NCBI RefSeq assembly: GCF_004804335.1
Contig: NZ_SRXY01000002.1
Coordinates: 11,306 to 75,305, forward strand
Direction: 5' to 3'
Origin: Pacificoceanicola onchidii
Lineage (GTDB): Bacteria; Pseudomonadota; Alphaproteobacteria; Rhodobacterales; Rhodobacteraceae
DNA length: 64,000 bases
Shown one piece after another: positions 1-8,126 of this stretch (the first letter of the stretch is position 1; each line of letters starts with the position of its first letter). Position numbers and translations under genes: made by a program. The notes below the pieces were generated by a model. The model had not been told where the DNA came from and ran no database searches. It saw only the letters and a program-made list of their open reading frames with translations.

Positions 1-142
1 CAGCGGCCTTGTCAGCAGCGGCCTTGTCAGCAGCGGCCTTGTCAGCAGCGGCCTTGTCAGCAGCGGCCTTGTCAGCAGCGGCCTTGTCAGCAGCGGCCTT
101 GTCAGCAGCGGCCTTGTCAGCAGCGGCCTTGTCAGCAGCGGC
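1..142. repeat. 15-bp tandem repeat, nine full copies, in coding sequence
   Basis: The unit CAGCGGCCTTGTCAG is repeated without a mismatch from base 1 to 135, with a partial copy to about 142. The array continues off the window. The period is a multiple of three, so on the minus strand each unit adds one ADKAA block and copy-number change keeps the frame. Confidence 0.97.
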
Positions 143-331
143 GCCGGTTTGGTCTTCGCCCAAACCGAGCGCCTCACGAACCGTCACCACGTCTTCTTCG
201 CACAGATACCCAAGATCCAGCGCAGCTTTGGCAGCAACCGAGTTTGGCTTGAGCTCGCTTTCAGGGGTGAAGGTCACGGGATATGCCGAACCGGGGATAA
301 CTGCCCGGAAAGATTTGATTGGTTTGATCAT
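1..331 (-). CDS. Prophage hypothetical protein after the capsid, with ADKAA repeats (partial)
   Basis: This frame is open from an ATG at 331 to the window edge, so only the first 110 codons are seen. A Shine-Dalgarno-like AGGAAATGAC precedes the ATG. The first 65 residues are ordinary (begins MIKPIKSFRAV), then the protein runs into at least nine perfect copies of the pentapeptide ADKAA. Position directly downstream of the major capsid gene is where head-associated or connector proteins sit in HK97-type phages, but no domain is recognised. The alanine/lysine repeat would form a helical, charged stalk or linker. The capsid terminator lies just before it, so it may be read at a lower level or from its own promoter. 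Confidence 0.7.
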   Translation of the reverse strand, partial: MIKPIKSFRAVIPGSAYPVTFTPESELKPNSVAAKAALDLGYLCEEDVVTVREALGLGEDQTGAAADKAAADKAAADKAAADKAAADKAAADKAAADKAAADKAAADKAA

Positions 332-345
332 GTCATTTCCTCACG

Positions 346-375
346 AAAAACCCCGCGAAGACCGGCTTCGCGGGG
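346..375 (-). terminator. Rho-independent terminator after the capsid gene
   Basis: A perfect 10-bp stem, CCCCGCGAAG (351-360) with CTTCGCGGGG (366-375), has a 5-nt loop. Read on the minus strand it is followed by TTTTT. It lies 30 bp after the capsid stop codon. Confidence 0.85.
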
Positions 376-404
376 CGGATGAACTTAGTTCCTTGGATGC
401 CCGA

Positions 405-1658
405 TCAGGCAGCGCATTTCAGGAACTTGGCGGCGTCGTCATTGGTTGGCGTGCCACCCAGACGCTGGCGGATATGCCACTTCTTGTATCCGGGTTTGGT
501 GATTTCGTCCGGAGTGATGCGCAGATCGTGGCGTTCGACCAGGGTATAGGCCTTTTCGAAGTCACCAAACGCGATCGGCGTACTGTTTGCCGCGATATCG
601 GGCATCGCTTCGGCGGTCGCGACCGGATAGCCCAGCAAGGAAGCCGGCTGGCCGACCACCAGGCTGTCGGTCCACAGAAAGCGGTCGTTGCCGTCCTTCA
701 TGGTGCGAACCTTGCGGGTGCTGAACGAATTCAGCAACCAGTTGGCGTTCATCCGGTATTGCGCCTTCAGCAGATAGACCAGCTCGATCAGTTTATCGGC
801 CGTGCCGATATCGTCGGCCACACCGGACGCCAGGAACTGATACACCATGTCGGTGCGCGACCCGTCCGGATCGGCCACCGGCGCGGTGCCCAGCATGCCC
901 AAGGGCTTTTTGGTGCCGTCGCCGTCGATGATGGCGACATCGCGGGCATTGGCGAAAGCCACACGAGCCGAATCCGCCAGCCAGTTTTCGATATTGAAGA
1001 ACACGTCGTCCAGTTGTTCTTCTTGTGCTTCCGGATAGGCATAGACCGTGCCCATAGCCGGTTCGGCCTCGTAGACATCCGGCTTACCGGTGGCTGCGCG
1101 TGCATCGCCAGCGCCAACCCAGCCGAAGCCCATACCGCCCTTGTCAACGAGTTCCTTGTAATCGCTGGTGCCGACCTGAACCACTTTGACCAGGCCTGCC
1201 ATGACGCTGTCGTCATTGGTCTTAGTCTGGATTTCTTCCGCAATCATTGTCGGAACGCCCACACCAGAACCCGAGCCGGTGGCCGACCCCAAGGCCTTCT
1301 TTTCGGCCTCTTTCACATCGGCTTCCAGCGCTGGCACACCGCGGCCGCGCATGTAGTCGATGAAGGCCGTCTTGTGGGCGATCTGATCTTCATTCGGGCC
1401 GTCATCAGTGCCGGCACCGCGGCGACCAGCTTTCAGAGATGCCTCTTCGGCCAGTTCCTTGGCTTCCTTCAGCTCCGCAAGATATTCGGTTTCCAACTTC
1501 TGGCGCTTTTCGTCCAGATCGGTCACCAACGCTTCCAGCTTGGCAAACGATTCCTTGTCCACGGAATCGCCTTGAAGCTTCTTCACTTCGTCGCGAAGGG
1601 TTTGCGTTCCAGAGGCCTGCGCTTCAATCGCGGCCTTCACTTCTGCAAGAGTTGCCAT
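405..1658 (-). CDS. Phage major capsid protein, HK97 family
   Basis: This 417-residue protein forms the shell of the phage head. The first 100 or so residues are charged and predicted coiled coil, as in the scaffolding delta domain that the prohead protease removes. A Gly/Ser-rich stretch around residues 120-133 is the likely junction to the mature capsid domain. The rest has the HK97-fold pattern, with a conserved run around FADARDVAIIDGDG-type residues (here ANARDVAIIDGDG) and a C-terminal strand near KKWHIRQRLGG. Length is typical for the family. It follows the protease gene by 11 bp in the leftward head operon and is closed by a strong terminator. Confidence 0.95.
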   Translation of the reverse strand: MATLAEVKAAIEAQASGTQTLRDEVKKLQGDSVDKESFAKLEALVTDLDEKRQKLETEYLAELKEAKELAEEASLKAGRRGAGTDDGPNEDQIAHKTAFIDYMRGRGVPALEADVKEAEKKALGSATGSGSGVGVPTMIAEEIQTKTNDDSVMAGLVKVVQVGTSDYKELVDKGGMGFGWVGAGDARAATGKPDVYEAEPAMGTVYAYPEAQEEQLDDVFFNIENWLADSARVAFANARDVAIIDGDGTKKPLGMLGTAPVADPDGSRTDMVYQFLASGVADDIGTADKLIELVYLLKAQYRMNANWLLNSFSTRKVRTMKDGNDRFLWTDSLVVGQPASLLGYPVATAEAMPDIAANSTPIAFGDFEKAYTLVERHDLRITPDEITKPGYKKWHIRQRLGGTPTNDDAAKFLKCAA

Positions 1659-1669
1659 GTGTTTTCCTC

Positions 1670-2356
1670 CTATGACAACGAGTTCATGAGGCTGTCGGCC
1701 TGAACGGCTTCCAGCAGTTCCGAGAAGTCCTCATCGCCCGAGTCACTCAGGGCCTGAACACCTTTGAAGCCGTCCCGCATCAGGGCGCTGACGACACTGC
1801 GCGACATCTTCGAATCCCTCAGAAGTTGACGCTCAAATTCCCGTTGCGACATGGCTGCGGCCTTCACCGCGTCGATGGTCGCTTCGGGGTTCATCGGAAA
1901 GGTCACTAGCGACACTTCCCAAAGTTCTGCCTTTTCGATCACGCGGACCCAACGGTCATCCACCTTGGCTTCGCGGAATTCCAATGTGCGGTAGCCGATC
2001 GACAAACCGTCGATAGCTCCGGCTTTCACCAGTGCGGAAGCTTCGCGACCCCGTTCAACGTCGCCCAGAATCCGCCCCTTGACCCAAAGACCCTTGTCGT
2101 CCTCTTTGACCTCTTCCCACACTCCGATCGGATTGTATGGGTCATGCTGCCAAAGCATTTTGATCTTGGCACCACCGTTCAAACTCTCAGCGAACGCACC
2201 GGCTTCAACAATGTCATGCCCGCGGTCAATATTGCCGAAAATGGCACCGTACCCTTCCACGGTGCCATCCTTAGCGGCCTTGAATTCCGGGACTGCAAGT
2301 CCCTCAGCCACTTCAACGGCCGACTTGCTTTCCATCGGGTTACAACGATCAGTCAT
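1670..2356 (-). CDS. Phage prohead protease, HK97 family (peptidase S78)
   Basis: This is a 228-residue serine protease that processes the capsid scaffold during head maturation. His71 in MLWQHD and Ser119 in GLSIGY fit the S78 catalytic His and Ser, and the conserved WEVSLVTFPMNPEA block follows at about 146-159. The chosen ATG at 2356 overlaps the end of the portal gene by 8 bp. A second ATG at 2335 (MESKS) is possible. Order portal-protease-capsid is the standard HK97 head arrangement. Confidence 0.93.
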   Translation of the reverse strand: MTDRCNPMESKSAVEVAEGLAVPEFKAAKDGTVEGYGAIFGNIDRGHDIVEAGAFAESLNGGAKIKMLWQHDPYNPIGVWEEVKEDDKGLWVKGRILGDVERGREASALVKAGAIDGLSIGYRTLEFREAKVDDRWVRVIEKAELWEVSLVTFPMNPEATIDAVKAAAMSQREFERQLLRDSKMSRSVVSALMRDGFKGVQALSDSGDEDFSELLEAVQADSLMNSLS

Positions 2357-3542
2357 CTTCGTCGCCGTCCTTTTCTTCTTTGGGATTGGGGTTTGTCAAA
2401 AGCGGGAACGCTGGATCGTTGCTGACGCCTTGGGTTGGCAAGTCCTCAAGCTTGGCAACGGTCAGCGGTGACATCGCGCCGACCGTTCGAAGAGCAACGT
2501 AGAGTTTACCTCTTTCGGCCGGCGAACCCTGCAAGAGGCCCTGCAGAGCAACGTCGCAATAGTATCCCTCGCGCACTCGATTTTCGCCCAAAGCGTCCTT
2601 CTCAAACGTCTGCTTGAAGCGTTTTACCCAAGGCAAAACGCAGTCCTGCACATGAATGATGTTCCAGGTGTAGGCACTGGCGTTGTTGTGGTCGGTGATG
2701 GCGTGCATGAGGCGAGCAGGCTGCACCCGGTAGGCACTTGCAATTTGAGTTACGACCCGAGAGTAGGTTTCATCCTGCTGGAGTTCCCCGGGCGTCATGC
2801 TCAGACGGATGTAATTCAGTTTCCCAAGGTCAACGGGCATAAGACCGCCATCGCCAGACTGGCCGAAATAGCTTTTGATCCGGCGAACAAATGTGTCGGC
2901 CTTGTCCTGCGATGTCAGTCCTTCTGAACTGATAATTCCGTTTGGACGCCCTGCCTTCCTGGCGATGCTGGTCATCATCAGATCAAGGCGGCGGGCCAGA
3001 TCAATGGATTGGCGCGCCGCCTGGGTGATGTTCAAACCCAGCTGCGGACCGCGCAACACGATAAGCTCGCTGCGCGGAACGTTTTCCCACTTCCCATTCT
3101 GAAGCCGGATAGACCATTGGTTCCTTTCACAGCGCCACGATCCGTGAGGAACCGGTGTTGCCTCACGGGCTTTCCCACCGACTCTGTTCAGATGCGTAAC
3201 TCCAATGCCGTGGAGCGCTGCCGCCGCGACAAGCGCTTCGATCCACTCCATTGATGTGAAACCATCATCAACTTCATTGGCTTGTTTCCCAATTCGGCTC
3301 AGCAGGATGTGTTCCGGCTGGTCGTGGGCTGTCTCACTGCCCTCATCCGTTGATCTTTTGAGCTTTGCCGGCAGTTTCGCCACATCTTCGGATATCACAC
3401 GCACCGCAGCAAAGACCGCCATCACGCCGAAGGCTTGACGAGCCGACACCTTGATGGCCGGCGCGCCGCCAGCCACACCATTGTCGATGGCCTCAAGGAT
3501 TCGCGCCTCCACGGCTGATTTTCTCTGAAAAAAACGGAACAT
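2349..3542 (-). CDS. Phage portal protein, HK97 family
   Basis: This 397-residue protein builds the ring at one head vertex through which DNA enters. The start is the ATG at 3542 (MFRFFQRKSA). It shares one base with the terminase stop in a TGATG overlap, which indicates translational coupling. An open frame runs further upstream, but it lies inside the terminase gene and reads as nonsense. The sequence has the family features: an early conserved SEDVAKLP, LNITQAARQSIDLA in the middle, and a C-terminal region near QDCVLPWVKRFKQTFE. The acidic tail (KDGDEDD) overlaps the protease start. Confidence 0.94.
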   Translation of the reverse strand: MFRFFQRKSAVEARILEAIDNGVAGGAPAIKVSARQAFGVMAVFAAVRVISEDVAKLPAKLKRSTDEGSETAHDQPEHILLSRIGKQANEVDDGFTSMEWIEALVAAAALHGIGVTHLNRVGGKAREATPVPHGSWRCERNQWSIRLQNGKWENVPRSELIVLRGPQLGLNITQAARQSIDLARRLDLMMTSIARKAGRPNGIISSEGLTSQDKADTFVRRIKSYFGQSGDGGLMPVDLGKLNYIRLSMTPGELQQDETYSRVVTQIASAYRVQPARLMHAITDHNNASAYTWNIIHVQDCVLPWVKRFKQTFEKDALGENRVREGYYCDVALQGLLQGSPAERGKLYVALRTVGAMSPLTVAKLEDLPTQGVSNDPAFPLLTNPNPKEEKDGDEDD

Positions 3543-5266
3543 CAGACAAGCACCTCTTCCATGTCCAAGAGCAAGGAGCCGTTGCCTGCCGCCTTCGGGT
3601 GCCAAGACATCAATTCCGCTGCGTCCAAGGTCGACATCAACCCGTCGATTTTGCCCGCTCCACTCTCTTCTTTGGAGGGATACTGGGCGTTTCCGCGTTG
3701 ATAGACGCGAGTGTTCTCGACGCACCACGCCATGATGTCTTGACCAGCATGTCGGAAAGTTCGTCCCTTCAACTTCACTGCTACGGTGCCTGCGATGTTG
3801 TTCAGCTTGTAGCCTTGCGAAACCCCCTGAAGGTCAGACGCTGCGTCAAAACCCGCGCTCTCCAAAGCGTCAACGGCCAGGTTGGCACCCCCGCCTGCGG
3901 CATCGACACCGATCTTTTTCCCTTCCGGGAAAAGCCCCAATGCTCTGATTTGTTTGCAAGTCTCCGCAATCTCCGCATAGGCTTCCGCCTCAAGATCGTG
4001 GACCATGACAAGGTCCTGCGCCTTTTCAAAGTCTTCCAAAGCCGAGGCGATCGACTTGCGCCGCTCCAAGACAATCCAATCCGCCCACAGCTTTGACCAG
4101 CTCAACCAGATGTCCGTCCCGGTCTTTCGGCCAACCAACGAAAACGCCAGCAAGTCATCCTGTCCGCCGGGATCAATTCCCGCCGTGATGACCTCGCATT
4201 CCGAAAGCAAACTCTCAAAGGTCAGATCCGGCTCCACCGCGCCAAGCCAAAAGTCCGCGCCAGTCCAACGATCATTGTGCAGACCAACACCGATCTCGAT
4301 GTTCAAGTGCTGGCTGACCCAGATTTGCTCGGCTTCTTTCGATGCGGCGCCATTGTTTTCATAGTCCGCGACCAGACGCGCGAGGCTTATCGACTTGTGC
4401 AAATTCGGTAGGACCAGAGGCCAGTTTTTCTGATCCCGCCAAAATGTCTCGTCTTTCTGAAGTTGCACCGGAAACTCGTACAACACCGGCAACATAATCG
4501 GGTTCGGCCCCGACCTGCCGTCACGAATTTTCCGAGCCTTGTCGAGCTCCGCTCGCCAAATTCCCGCAGGGCGTTCATCAGACTGAGTTGTGATGAACAG
4601 CACTTGCCCGCCGGTCATGGTGATCCCACCGCCACGAATCTGCTGCATCACCTTCTGAGCCTTCGGCTTCTTTCCCAGTTCGTGAAGTTCATCAATGATT
4701 GTGAGAAGGGGAATTTCGCCGGTGATAATCCCTGTATCAAAGGTCTTCACCTGCAGCTCTGTTCCCGTCTTGCGGCGCTTGATCGACTTGACGTTGTCCG
4801 TGATGTGGAAAATGGCATCGAGGTCAGGATCCAACCTGATCATAGCCTGCGCCTGGTCAAAGCACCTTGCCGAGATGTTCTGGCTCGGCCCAATCAAGAG
4901 CATCTGCCCGTTCGGCGTTTCCTCCATGTAAAGTGCTGTGATCCCCAAGGCCGCACTATACGTTGATTTCGAACTCTTCTTTGGAACGAGACACAACAGT
5001 TCCCAGACCAGCCGTTCTTTCGTTTCCGGATCCTCGCTGGCCAGAAATGCCACCAAGACATCCCGGAACCATTCTCCGCACGCCTCGGACAAAGGAGGAT
5101 TTCCTTGCACGTCAGGCAAACGCAGGCGGTTGAAGAAGGTCAAAGCCTTCGCGGCCCGCTCTTCATTCAAAGGGATTTCCGAAATCGGAGTTTCGCCGCG
5201 TTGGATTTTTTCCCACCAATCAGGGCAGGAAAAACGCGGCAAGGTTTCAGTGGCGTCGAGTGGCAT
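3542..5266 (-). CDS. Phage terminase large subunit
   Basis: This is the packaging motor: an N-terminal ATPase translocates DNA and a C-terminal RNase-H-like nuclease cuts it. Counting from the longer start at 5308, an atypical Walker A (VPKKSSKST) lies at 108-116, the Walker B LLTIIDELHE at 201-210, and a nuclease motif AGIDPGGQDD at about 376-385. I chose the ATG at 5266 (MPLDATE, 574 aa) because AGGGCGAGGCAA precedes it. The ATG at 5308 is the alternative and has a weaker ribosome site. It overlaps the small terminase by 20 bp (or 62 bp) and ends in a 1-base overlap with the portal gene. Confidence 0.93.
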   Translation of the reverse strand: MPLDATETLPRFSCPDWWEKIQRGETPISEIPLNEERAAKALTFFNRLRLPDVQGNPPLSEACGEWFRDVLVAFLASEDPETKERLVWELLCLVPKKSSKSTYSAALGITALYMEETPNGQMLLIGPSQNISARCFDQAQAMIRLDPDLDAIFHITDNVKSIKRRKTGTELQVKTFDTGIITGEIPLLTIIDELHELGKKPKAQKVMQQIRGGGITMTGGQVLFITTQSDERPAGIWRAELDKARKIRDGRSGPNPIMLPVLYEFPVQLQKDETFWRDQKNWPLVLPNLHKSISLARLVADYENNGAASKEAEQIWVSQHLNIEIGVGLHNDRWTGADFWLGAVEPDLTFESLLSECEVITAGIDPGGQDDLLAFSLVGRKTGTDIWLSWSKLWADWIVLERRKSIASALEDFEKAQDLVMVHDLEAEAYAEIAETCKQIRALGLFPEGKKIGVDAAGGGANLAVDALESAGFDAASDLQGVSQGYKLNNIAGTVAVKLKGRTFRHAGQDIMAWCVENTRVYQRGNAQYPSKEESGAGKIDGLMSTLDAAELMSWHPKAAGNGSLLLDMEEVLV

Positions 5267-5771
5267 TTGCCTCGCCCTGAATTTGCTCCAAGAGACGTTG
5301 TTCGGCATCCTGAGCAGCCTGTTTGTCTTGGTCTTTCTTTCCCAGTCGCTCTTGTTTTGCAGGGGCTTGCTTTTCCCCCAGCCCCGGTCGGCCCACCCTC
5401 GTCTCGGCCATCATCAAATCGTTCTTTTCGACCAGATTTTCGAAGAAGCGCATCGCACCAACGTTGCCTGAAGAAGCGGCAGAAAACGCCATCATCAATT
5501 GACGCGCCCGCAGCTGATCTCGGGCGAAATCCCGAGTTTGGAGCTCGGATCTAAAATGCCGTTTGAGCGTAGGTTCCGAGATGGTCTTGCCAGTGCGCGG
5601 ATCCCGAATAACGGAAGCGATGCGCGAGTTCGACCAACCCATGGCCAGTAACATACTGACTTTATGCGCATTTTCCTCCGTCCTTTCAAAAGGCGGGCGT
5701 CCCTTCGTTCTAGGCTTGGCAAAAACGACATTCCCGAACAGGTCTACGCTGGTCGAATTTTCATCTGGCAA
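5247..5771 (-). CDS. Phage terminase small subunit (HTH protein)
   Basis: This 174-residue DNA-binding protein should recognise the packaging site and recruit the large subunit. Residues about 30-75 form a helix-turn-helix segment (SMLLAMGWSNSRIASVI, then EPTLKRHF). The C-terminal half is helical and highly charged. The start appears to be a TTG at 5771, with CGGAGA nine bases before it; no earlier ATG is available. Assignment rests on the HTH, the size and the position immediately before and overlapping the large terminase. Confidence 0.8.
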   Translation of the reverse strand: MPDENSTSVDLFGNVVFAKPRTKGRPPFERTEENAHKVSMLLAMGWSNSRIASVIRDPRTGKTISEPTLKRHFRSELQTRDFARDQLRARQLMMAFSAASSGNVGAMRFFENLVEKNDLMMAETRVGRPGLGEKQAPAKQERLGKKDQDKQAAQDAEQRLLEQIQGEANATRRH

Positions 5772-5873
5772 GAAAAAAATCTCCGAAAGCTAGGGATGCG
5801 GGTCTAGGGTCTGGCACCTTCCAGACTTTTGACCGCCCCCCCCCTTCATTGATGGTTGGTGATGCGCCGGGCG

Positions 5874-6239
5874 TCAGTATTGCCCGCGCTTCTCGATGCT
5901 TTGCTTGACCCTGTCATGGTAGTCCTTGGACACCGCATGCAGGTTGTCTTCGTCCCAGAACAGCTCCGGGTCGCCGCGATGGGGCCTCTTGTGGTCCACC
6001 ACCGGGCTATTCGGCGCGGGATACTTGCCGACCAACGCCACACCGGTGGCTTGGCAAATGTATCCGTCGCGCTTCAGCACTTTGCGCCGCAGCTTCTGCC
6101 ATCGCGCCGTCTTGTACCAGCTCCGCCACGCTTGGGTTTGATCCCGGTGGCGAGACCGTTCTGCCTCTGACTTCGGTGATCTGCCCAAGCGCGACGGCAT
6201 GGAACCCAGACGCGGCTGTGCCGCAGACAAGCGACCCAC
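5874..6239 (-). CDS. HNH endonuclease
   Basis: This is a 121-residue phage HNH nuclease. The core is seen at VVDHKRPHRGD (His-Lys), followed by the Asn in WDEDNLHAV and the final His in KDYHDRVKQ. The N-terminal arm is basic and rich in Arg and Ser. HNH proteins next to the terminase genes are required for genome cutting and packaging in many HK97-type phages, and this one sits about 100 bp before the small terminase. The GTG at 6239 follows the upstream stop codon by two bases. An internal ATG at 6200 would give 108 residues. Confidence 0.88.
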   Translation of the reverse strand: MGRLSAAQPRLGSMPSRLGRSPKSEAERSRHRDQTQAWRSWYKTARWQKLRRKVLKRDGYICQATGVALVGKYPAPNSPVVDHKRPHRGDPELFWDEDNLHAVSKDYHDRVKQSIEKRGQY

Positions 6240-6241
6240 CG

Positions 6242-6496
6242 TCAGACCGGGTCAGGCTCCGGGCCAACACTCAGCATCATCGGTGCTGGCGTCGTGCCGT
6301 CGATATGAACGTGGATCGCGGCACCGGCATTCAGAGCCTTCAGCTCTTCCGGAGACGGGAACCAAGCGCTGGTCATGGTTGGAACCTCGCCGCCGGCGAC
6401 GTCGCAGTGTCGCGTCCCGTCACGCAATGGCAACCCAAGGAAGCCTTGGGACTTGCCGCAGATGCGGGTCACGCCTTCGATTGTTCCAATGTCCAT
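6242..6496 (-). CDS. Small phage protein, function unknown
   Basis: This is an 84-residue protein beginning MDIGTIEGVTRICG. The ATG at 6496 is preceded by GAGGAC eight bases upstream, which favours it over earlier in-frame ATGs that run back into the tRNA gene. It contains a TSAWFPSPEELKALNAG block and an IHVHIDG strand that look like a compact alpha/beta domain. Similar small proteins sit beside HNH genes in related prophages as I recall them, but I cannot name a function. It ends two bases before the HNH start. Confidence 0.75.
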   Translation of the reverse strand: MDIGTIEGVTRICGKSQGFLGLPLRDGTRHCDVAGGEVPTMTSAWFPSPEELKALNAGAAIHVHIDGTTPAPMMLSVGPEPDPV

Positions 6497-6631
6497 TGTT
6501 GCCGTCCTCATTGTCGCAGCACAGCCCCTATCCCGATCAGGGCTGTGCCACTTGCCTGCGGTTTCAGCCGACTTACTGGCCCAGCGGTTATCTGGCTTCC
6601 GGTGTGATCCGGCGGGATGCCTCTCTGGTAT

Positions 6632-6709
6632 TGGTTGCGCGGGCCGGATTTGAACCGGCGACCTCTTGGGTATGAACCAAGCGGGCTGACCAGACTGCCC
6701 CACCGCGAC
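6632..6709 (-). tRNA. Phage tRNA with CAT anticodon, acceptor stem poorly paired
   Basis: The minus strand from 6709 folds as a tRNA. The D stem is GGGC/GCCC, the anticodon stem CTTGG/CCAAG has loop TTCATAC (anticodon CAT), and the T stem GCCGG/CCGGC has loop TTCAAAT. A CCA end is encoded at 6634-6632. The acceptor stem has five good pairs, but positions 1-72 (G-A) and 2-71 (T-C) do not pair. CAT means Met, or Ile if the C is modified to lysidine. It may be a functional phage tRNA or a decaying one. Confidence 0.75.
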
Positions 6710-6865
6710 ACACTTTCAGGTGGGCCGGACGCTAACCCGGCTATGATGGTTTAGGACAGGCGTTGCTCTCGGCTTACCGCCCTCATTCGTCTACCTCACG
6801 GCTCTGGTCCGTCCGTGACCGGCTCCATCTGCGATCCTGCGTGTCTGCTTTCCACGCCGCCACCT

Positions 6866-6901
6866 GAAACGAAAACGCGCCCGACAGTTTCCTGCGGGCG
6901 C
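6866..6901 (-). terminator. Terminator after the 6943-7650 gene
   Basis: GCGCCCG (6877-6883) pairs with CGGGCGC (6895-6901) over an 11-nt loop. On the minus strand GTTTTCGTTT follows. It would end the leftward early/replication operon before the tRNA and packaging genes. Confidence 0.65.
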
Positions 6902-6942
6902 AATTCGGTTCGCTGCCATAGAGTCAAGATATTGAACTTGTG

Positions 6943-7650
6943 TCAACGGTTATTTTGCCAAGGGGCCATCGGCGGCATGTGATCCGACAGGACGTAACGG
7001 CTCAACTCCACGCCTCTCAGACCCGCTGAGACCGCCAACAGCCCACCCCACCAATCCAGATATGCTCGCCGCGCACTGGCGATCTGGCAGGCGCTCGGCA
7101 CCCAATGACACGGGACATAGAGTTCTTCGCGGCGACGGCGACGGCCTCGCAGGACGTATTCCACCACCTGAAGCACCGCAGTCTTGCCATGCTGCCCCGC
7201 TCGGGTTCGCTTGCCCCATTCCTTTGGCTGAAGACGCTGCTCCCCCAAATCCCAGTTTGGGATCGTGCAGGCGCGGGCCAGCTCCGCCATTCGGACAGCA
7301 AGATGAAACGGCACGGCGTTGCGCAGGATCGTCGCGACCAGTTCGGCATCATCATGTGGATTGCTTCGGCCGAACGAAGTGTCGGGACGCACGCCCTCTC
7401 CTCTTCGCCTCCCCAATGCCAACTGTTGTGACACCCGATATTCCGCCCCGGCGGCAGGCAAGCCTATCCCGAGGGCAGCGCCCACTTCATCGAAGTCGAG
7501 CGTGGCGCATTCCGTCGCGAAGGCCCATTCCAGCAGGCTGCGCACCGATATGATTTCCCGCCCGCTGTCATCTAAGGCCCGCGTTGGACCGTCCGCCAAT
7601 TCCAGTGCGCGAAGCGCCGCTTCACCCTTCCCAACTGCTTGAAGCTTCAT
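6943..7650 (-). CDS. Phage protein of unknown function, last gene of the replication operon
   Basis: This 235-residue protein begins MKLQAVGKGEAALRALELAD. I recognise no family. The middle holds a basic segment (LRGRRRRREEL, about 168-178) and an aromatic run RAYLDWWGGLL. It is the last gene of the leftward operon and lies just before the terminator and the late packaging genes. That is the usual place of late-gene regulators such as antiterminators, but this is positional inference only. The ATG at 7650 has AAAGGGGGCAGGC upstream and overlaps the preceding frame's stop as ATGA. Confidence 0.7.
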   Translation of the reverse strand: MKLQAVGKGEAALRALELADGPTRALDDSGREIISVRSLLEWAFATECATLDFDEVGAALGIGLPAAGAEYRVSQQLALGRRRGEGVRPDTSFGRSNPHDDAELVATILRNAVPFHLAVRMAELARACTIPNWDLGEQRLQPKEWGKRTRAGQHGKTAVLQVVEYVLRGRRRRREELYVPCHWVPSACQIASARRAYLDWWGGLLAVSAGLRGVELSRYVLSDHMPPMAPWQNNR

Positions 7651-8126
7651 GCCTGCCCCCTTTTTACCAGATTTTGTTGTTTCGATTGATGAGGAAACGA
7701 GATGTTGATTCTCGATGGAATAGACAGGGTCGGACGGGTCTGAAACGCCAAAGACAGGGTCCGAAATGATCGGAACATGCAGCCCGCCAACCGCCTGACA
7801 TTGCGTGACAATATGGGCGGATCACGGCCCGAACGGCCCGAACGGCCCGAGACGGCAGGTAACGCATGGGGCTGCTCTTTTTCCCCAAACCCCGGATTGT
7901 CAGTCGCGCGCGCGTTAGGCCGCATTTCGGACCGTTCGGGCCGGTCCAGCCGAAACCGACCGACAAGGCGTTGACTTGCAAAGATCTTCCCCAAACCCCG
8001 CATCCGAACTTTCGGACCCGACAAGGCAGTTTCAGACCGGTCGGACCGGCCTGTTTTCCGAAGGAAGGTAAAGGGGTGCGGGGTGCGGGCGGCGGCGCGG
8101 CCGAGGCTATGCCGCCGAAGCGTCAT
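7647..8126 (-). CDS. Possible 159-residue Arg/Ser-rich protein
   Basis: This open frame fills the whole gap between the helicase gene and the 235-residue gene. Its ATG at 8126 overlaps the helicase stop as ATGA. Its own stop overlaps the next ATG as ATGA, the same junction used throughout this operon. A CGAGGA sits eight bases before the ATG. Against it, the protein is biased to Arg, Ser and Pro, has no recognisable domain, and lies over GC-rich repeated DNA. It is either a fast-evolving or disordered phage protein, or a long frame kept open by base composition. Confidence 0.45.
   Translation of the reverse strand: MTLRRHSLGRAAARTPHPFTFLRKTGRSDRSETALSGPKVRMRGLGKIFASQRLVGRFRLDRPERSEMRPNARATDNPGFGEKEQPHALPAVSGRSGRSGRDPPILSRNVRRLAGCMFRSFRTLSLAFQTRPTLSIPSRINISFPHQSKQQNLVKRGQA
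7725..8065. repeat. GC-rich region with repeated CGGACCG/CGGCCCGAA words
   Basis: Three adjacent copies of CGGCCCGAA-like 10-mers lie at about 7825-7855. Related words recur nearby: GTCGGACGGGTC, TTCGGACCGTTCGGGCC and GACCGGTCGGACCGGCC. TTCCCCAAACCCCG occurs twice (about 7880 and 7988). The pattern resembles iterons of a replication origin next to the helicase gene, or simple internal duplication in a coding frame. Confidence 0.5.

Noticed and set aside
1-142. CRISPR-like array
   Set aside because: The repeats are 15 bp, touch each other and have no spacers.
9-1703. Long + strand frame (564 codons) at the left edge
   Set aside because: It is antisense to the capsid gene and begins in the 15-bp repeat. 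The minus-strand frame has a clear capsid family match and a terminator.
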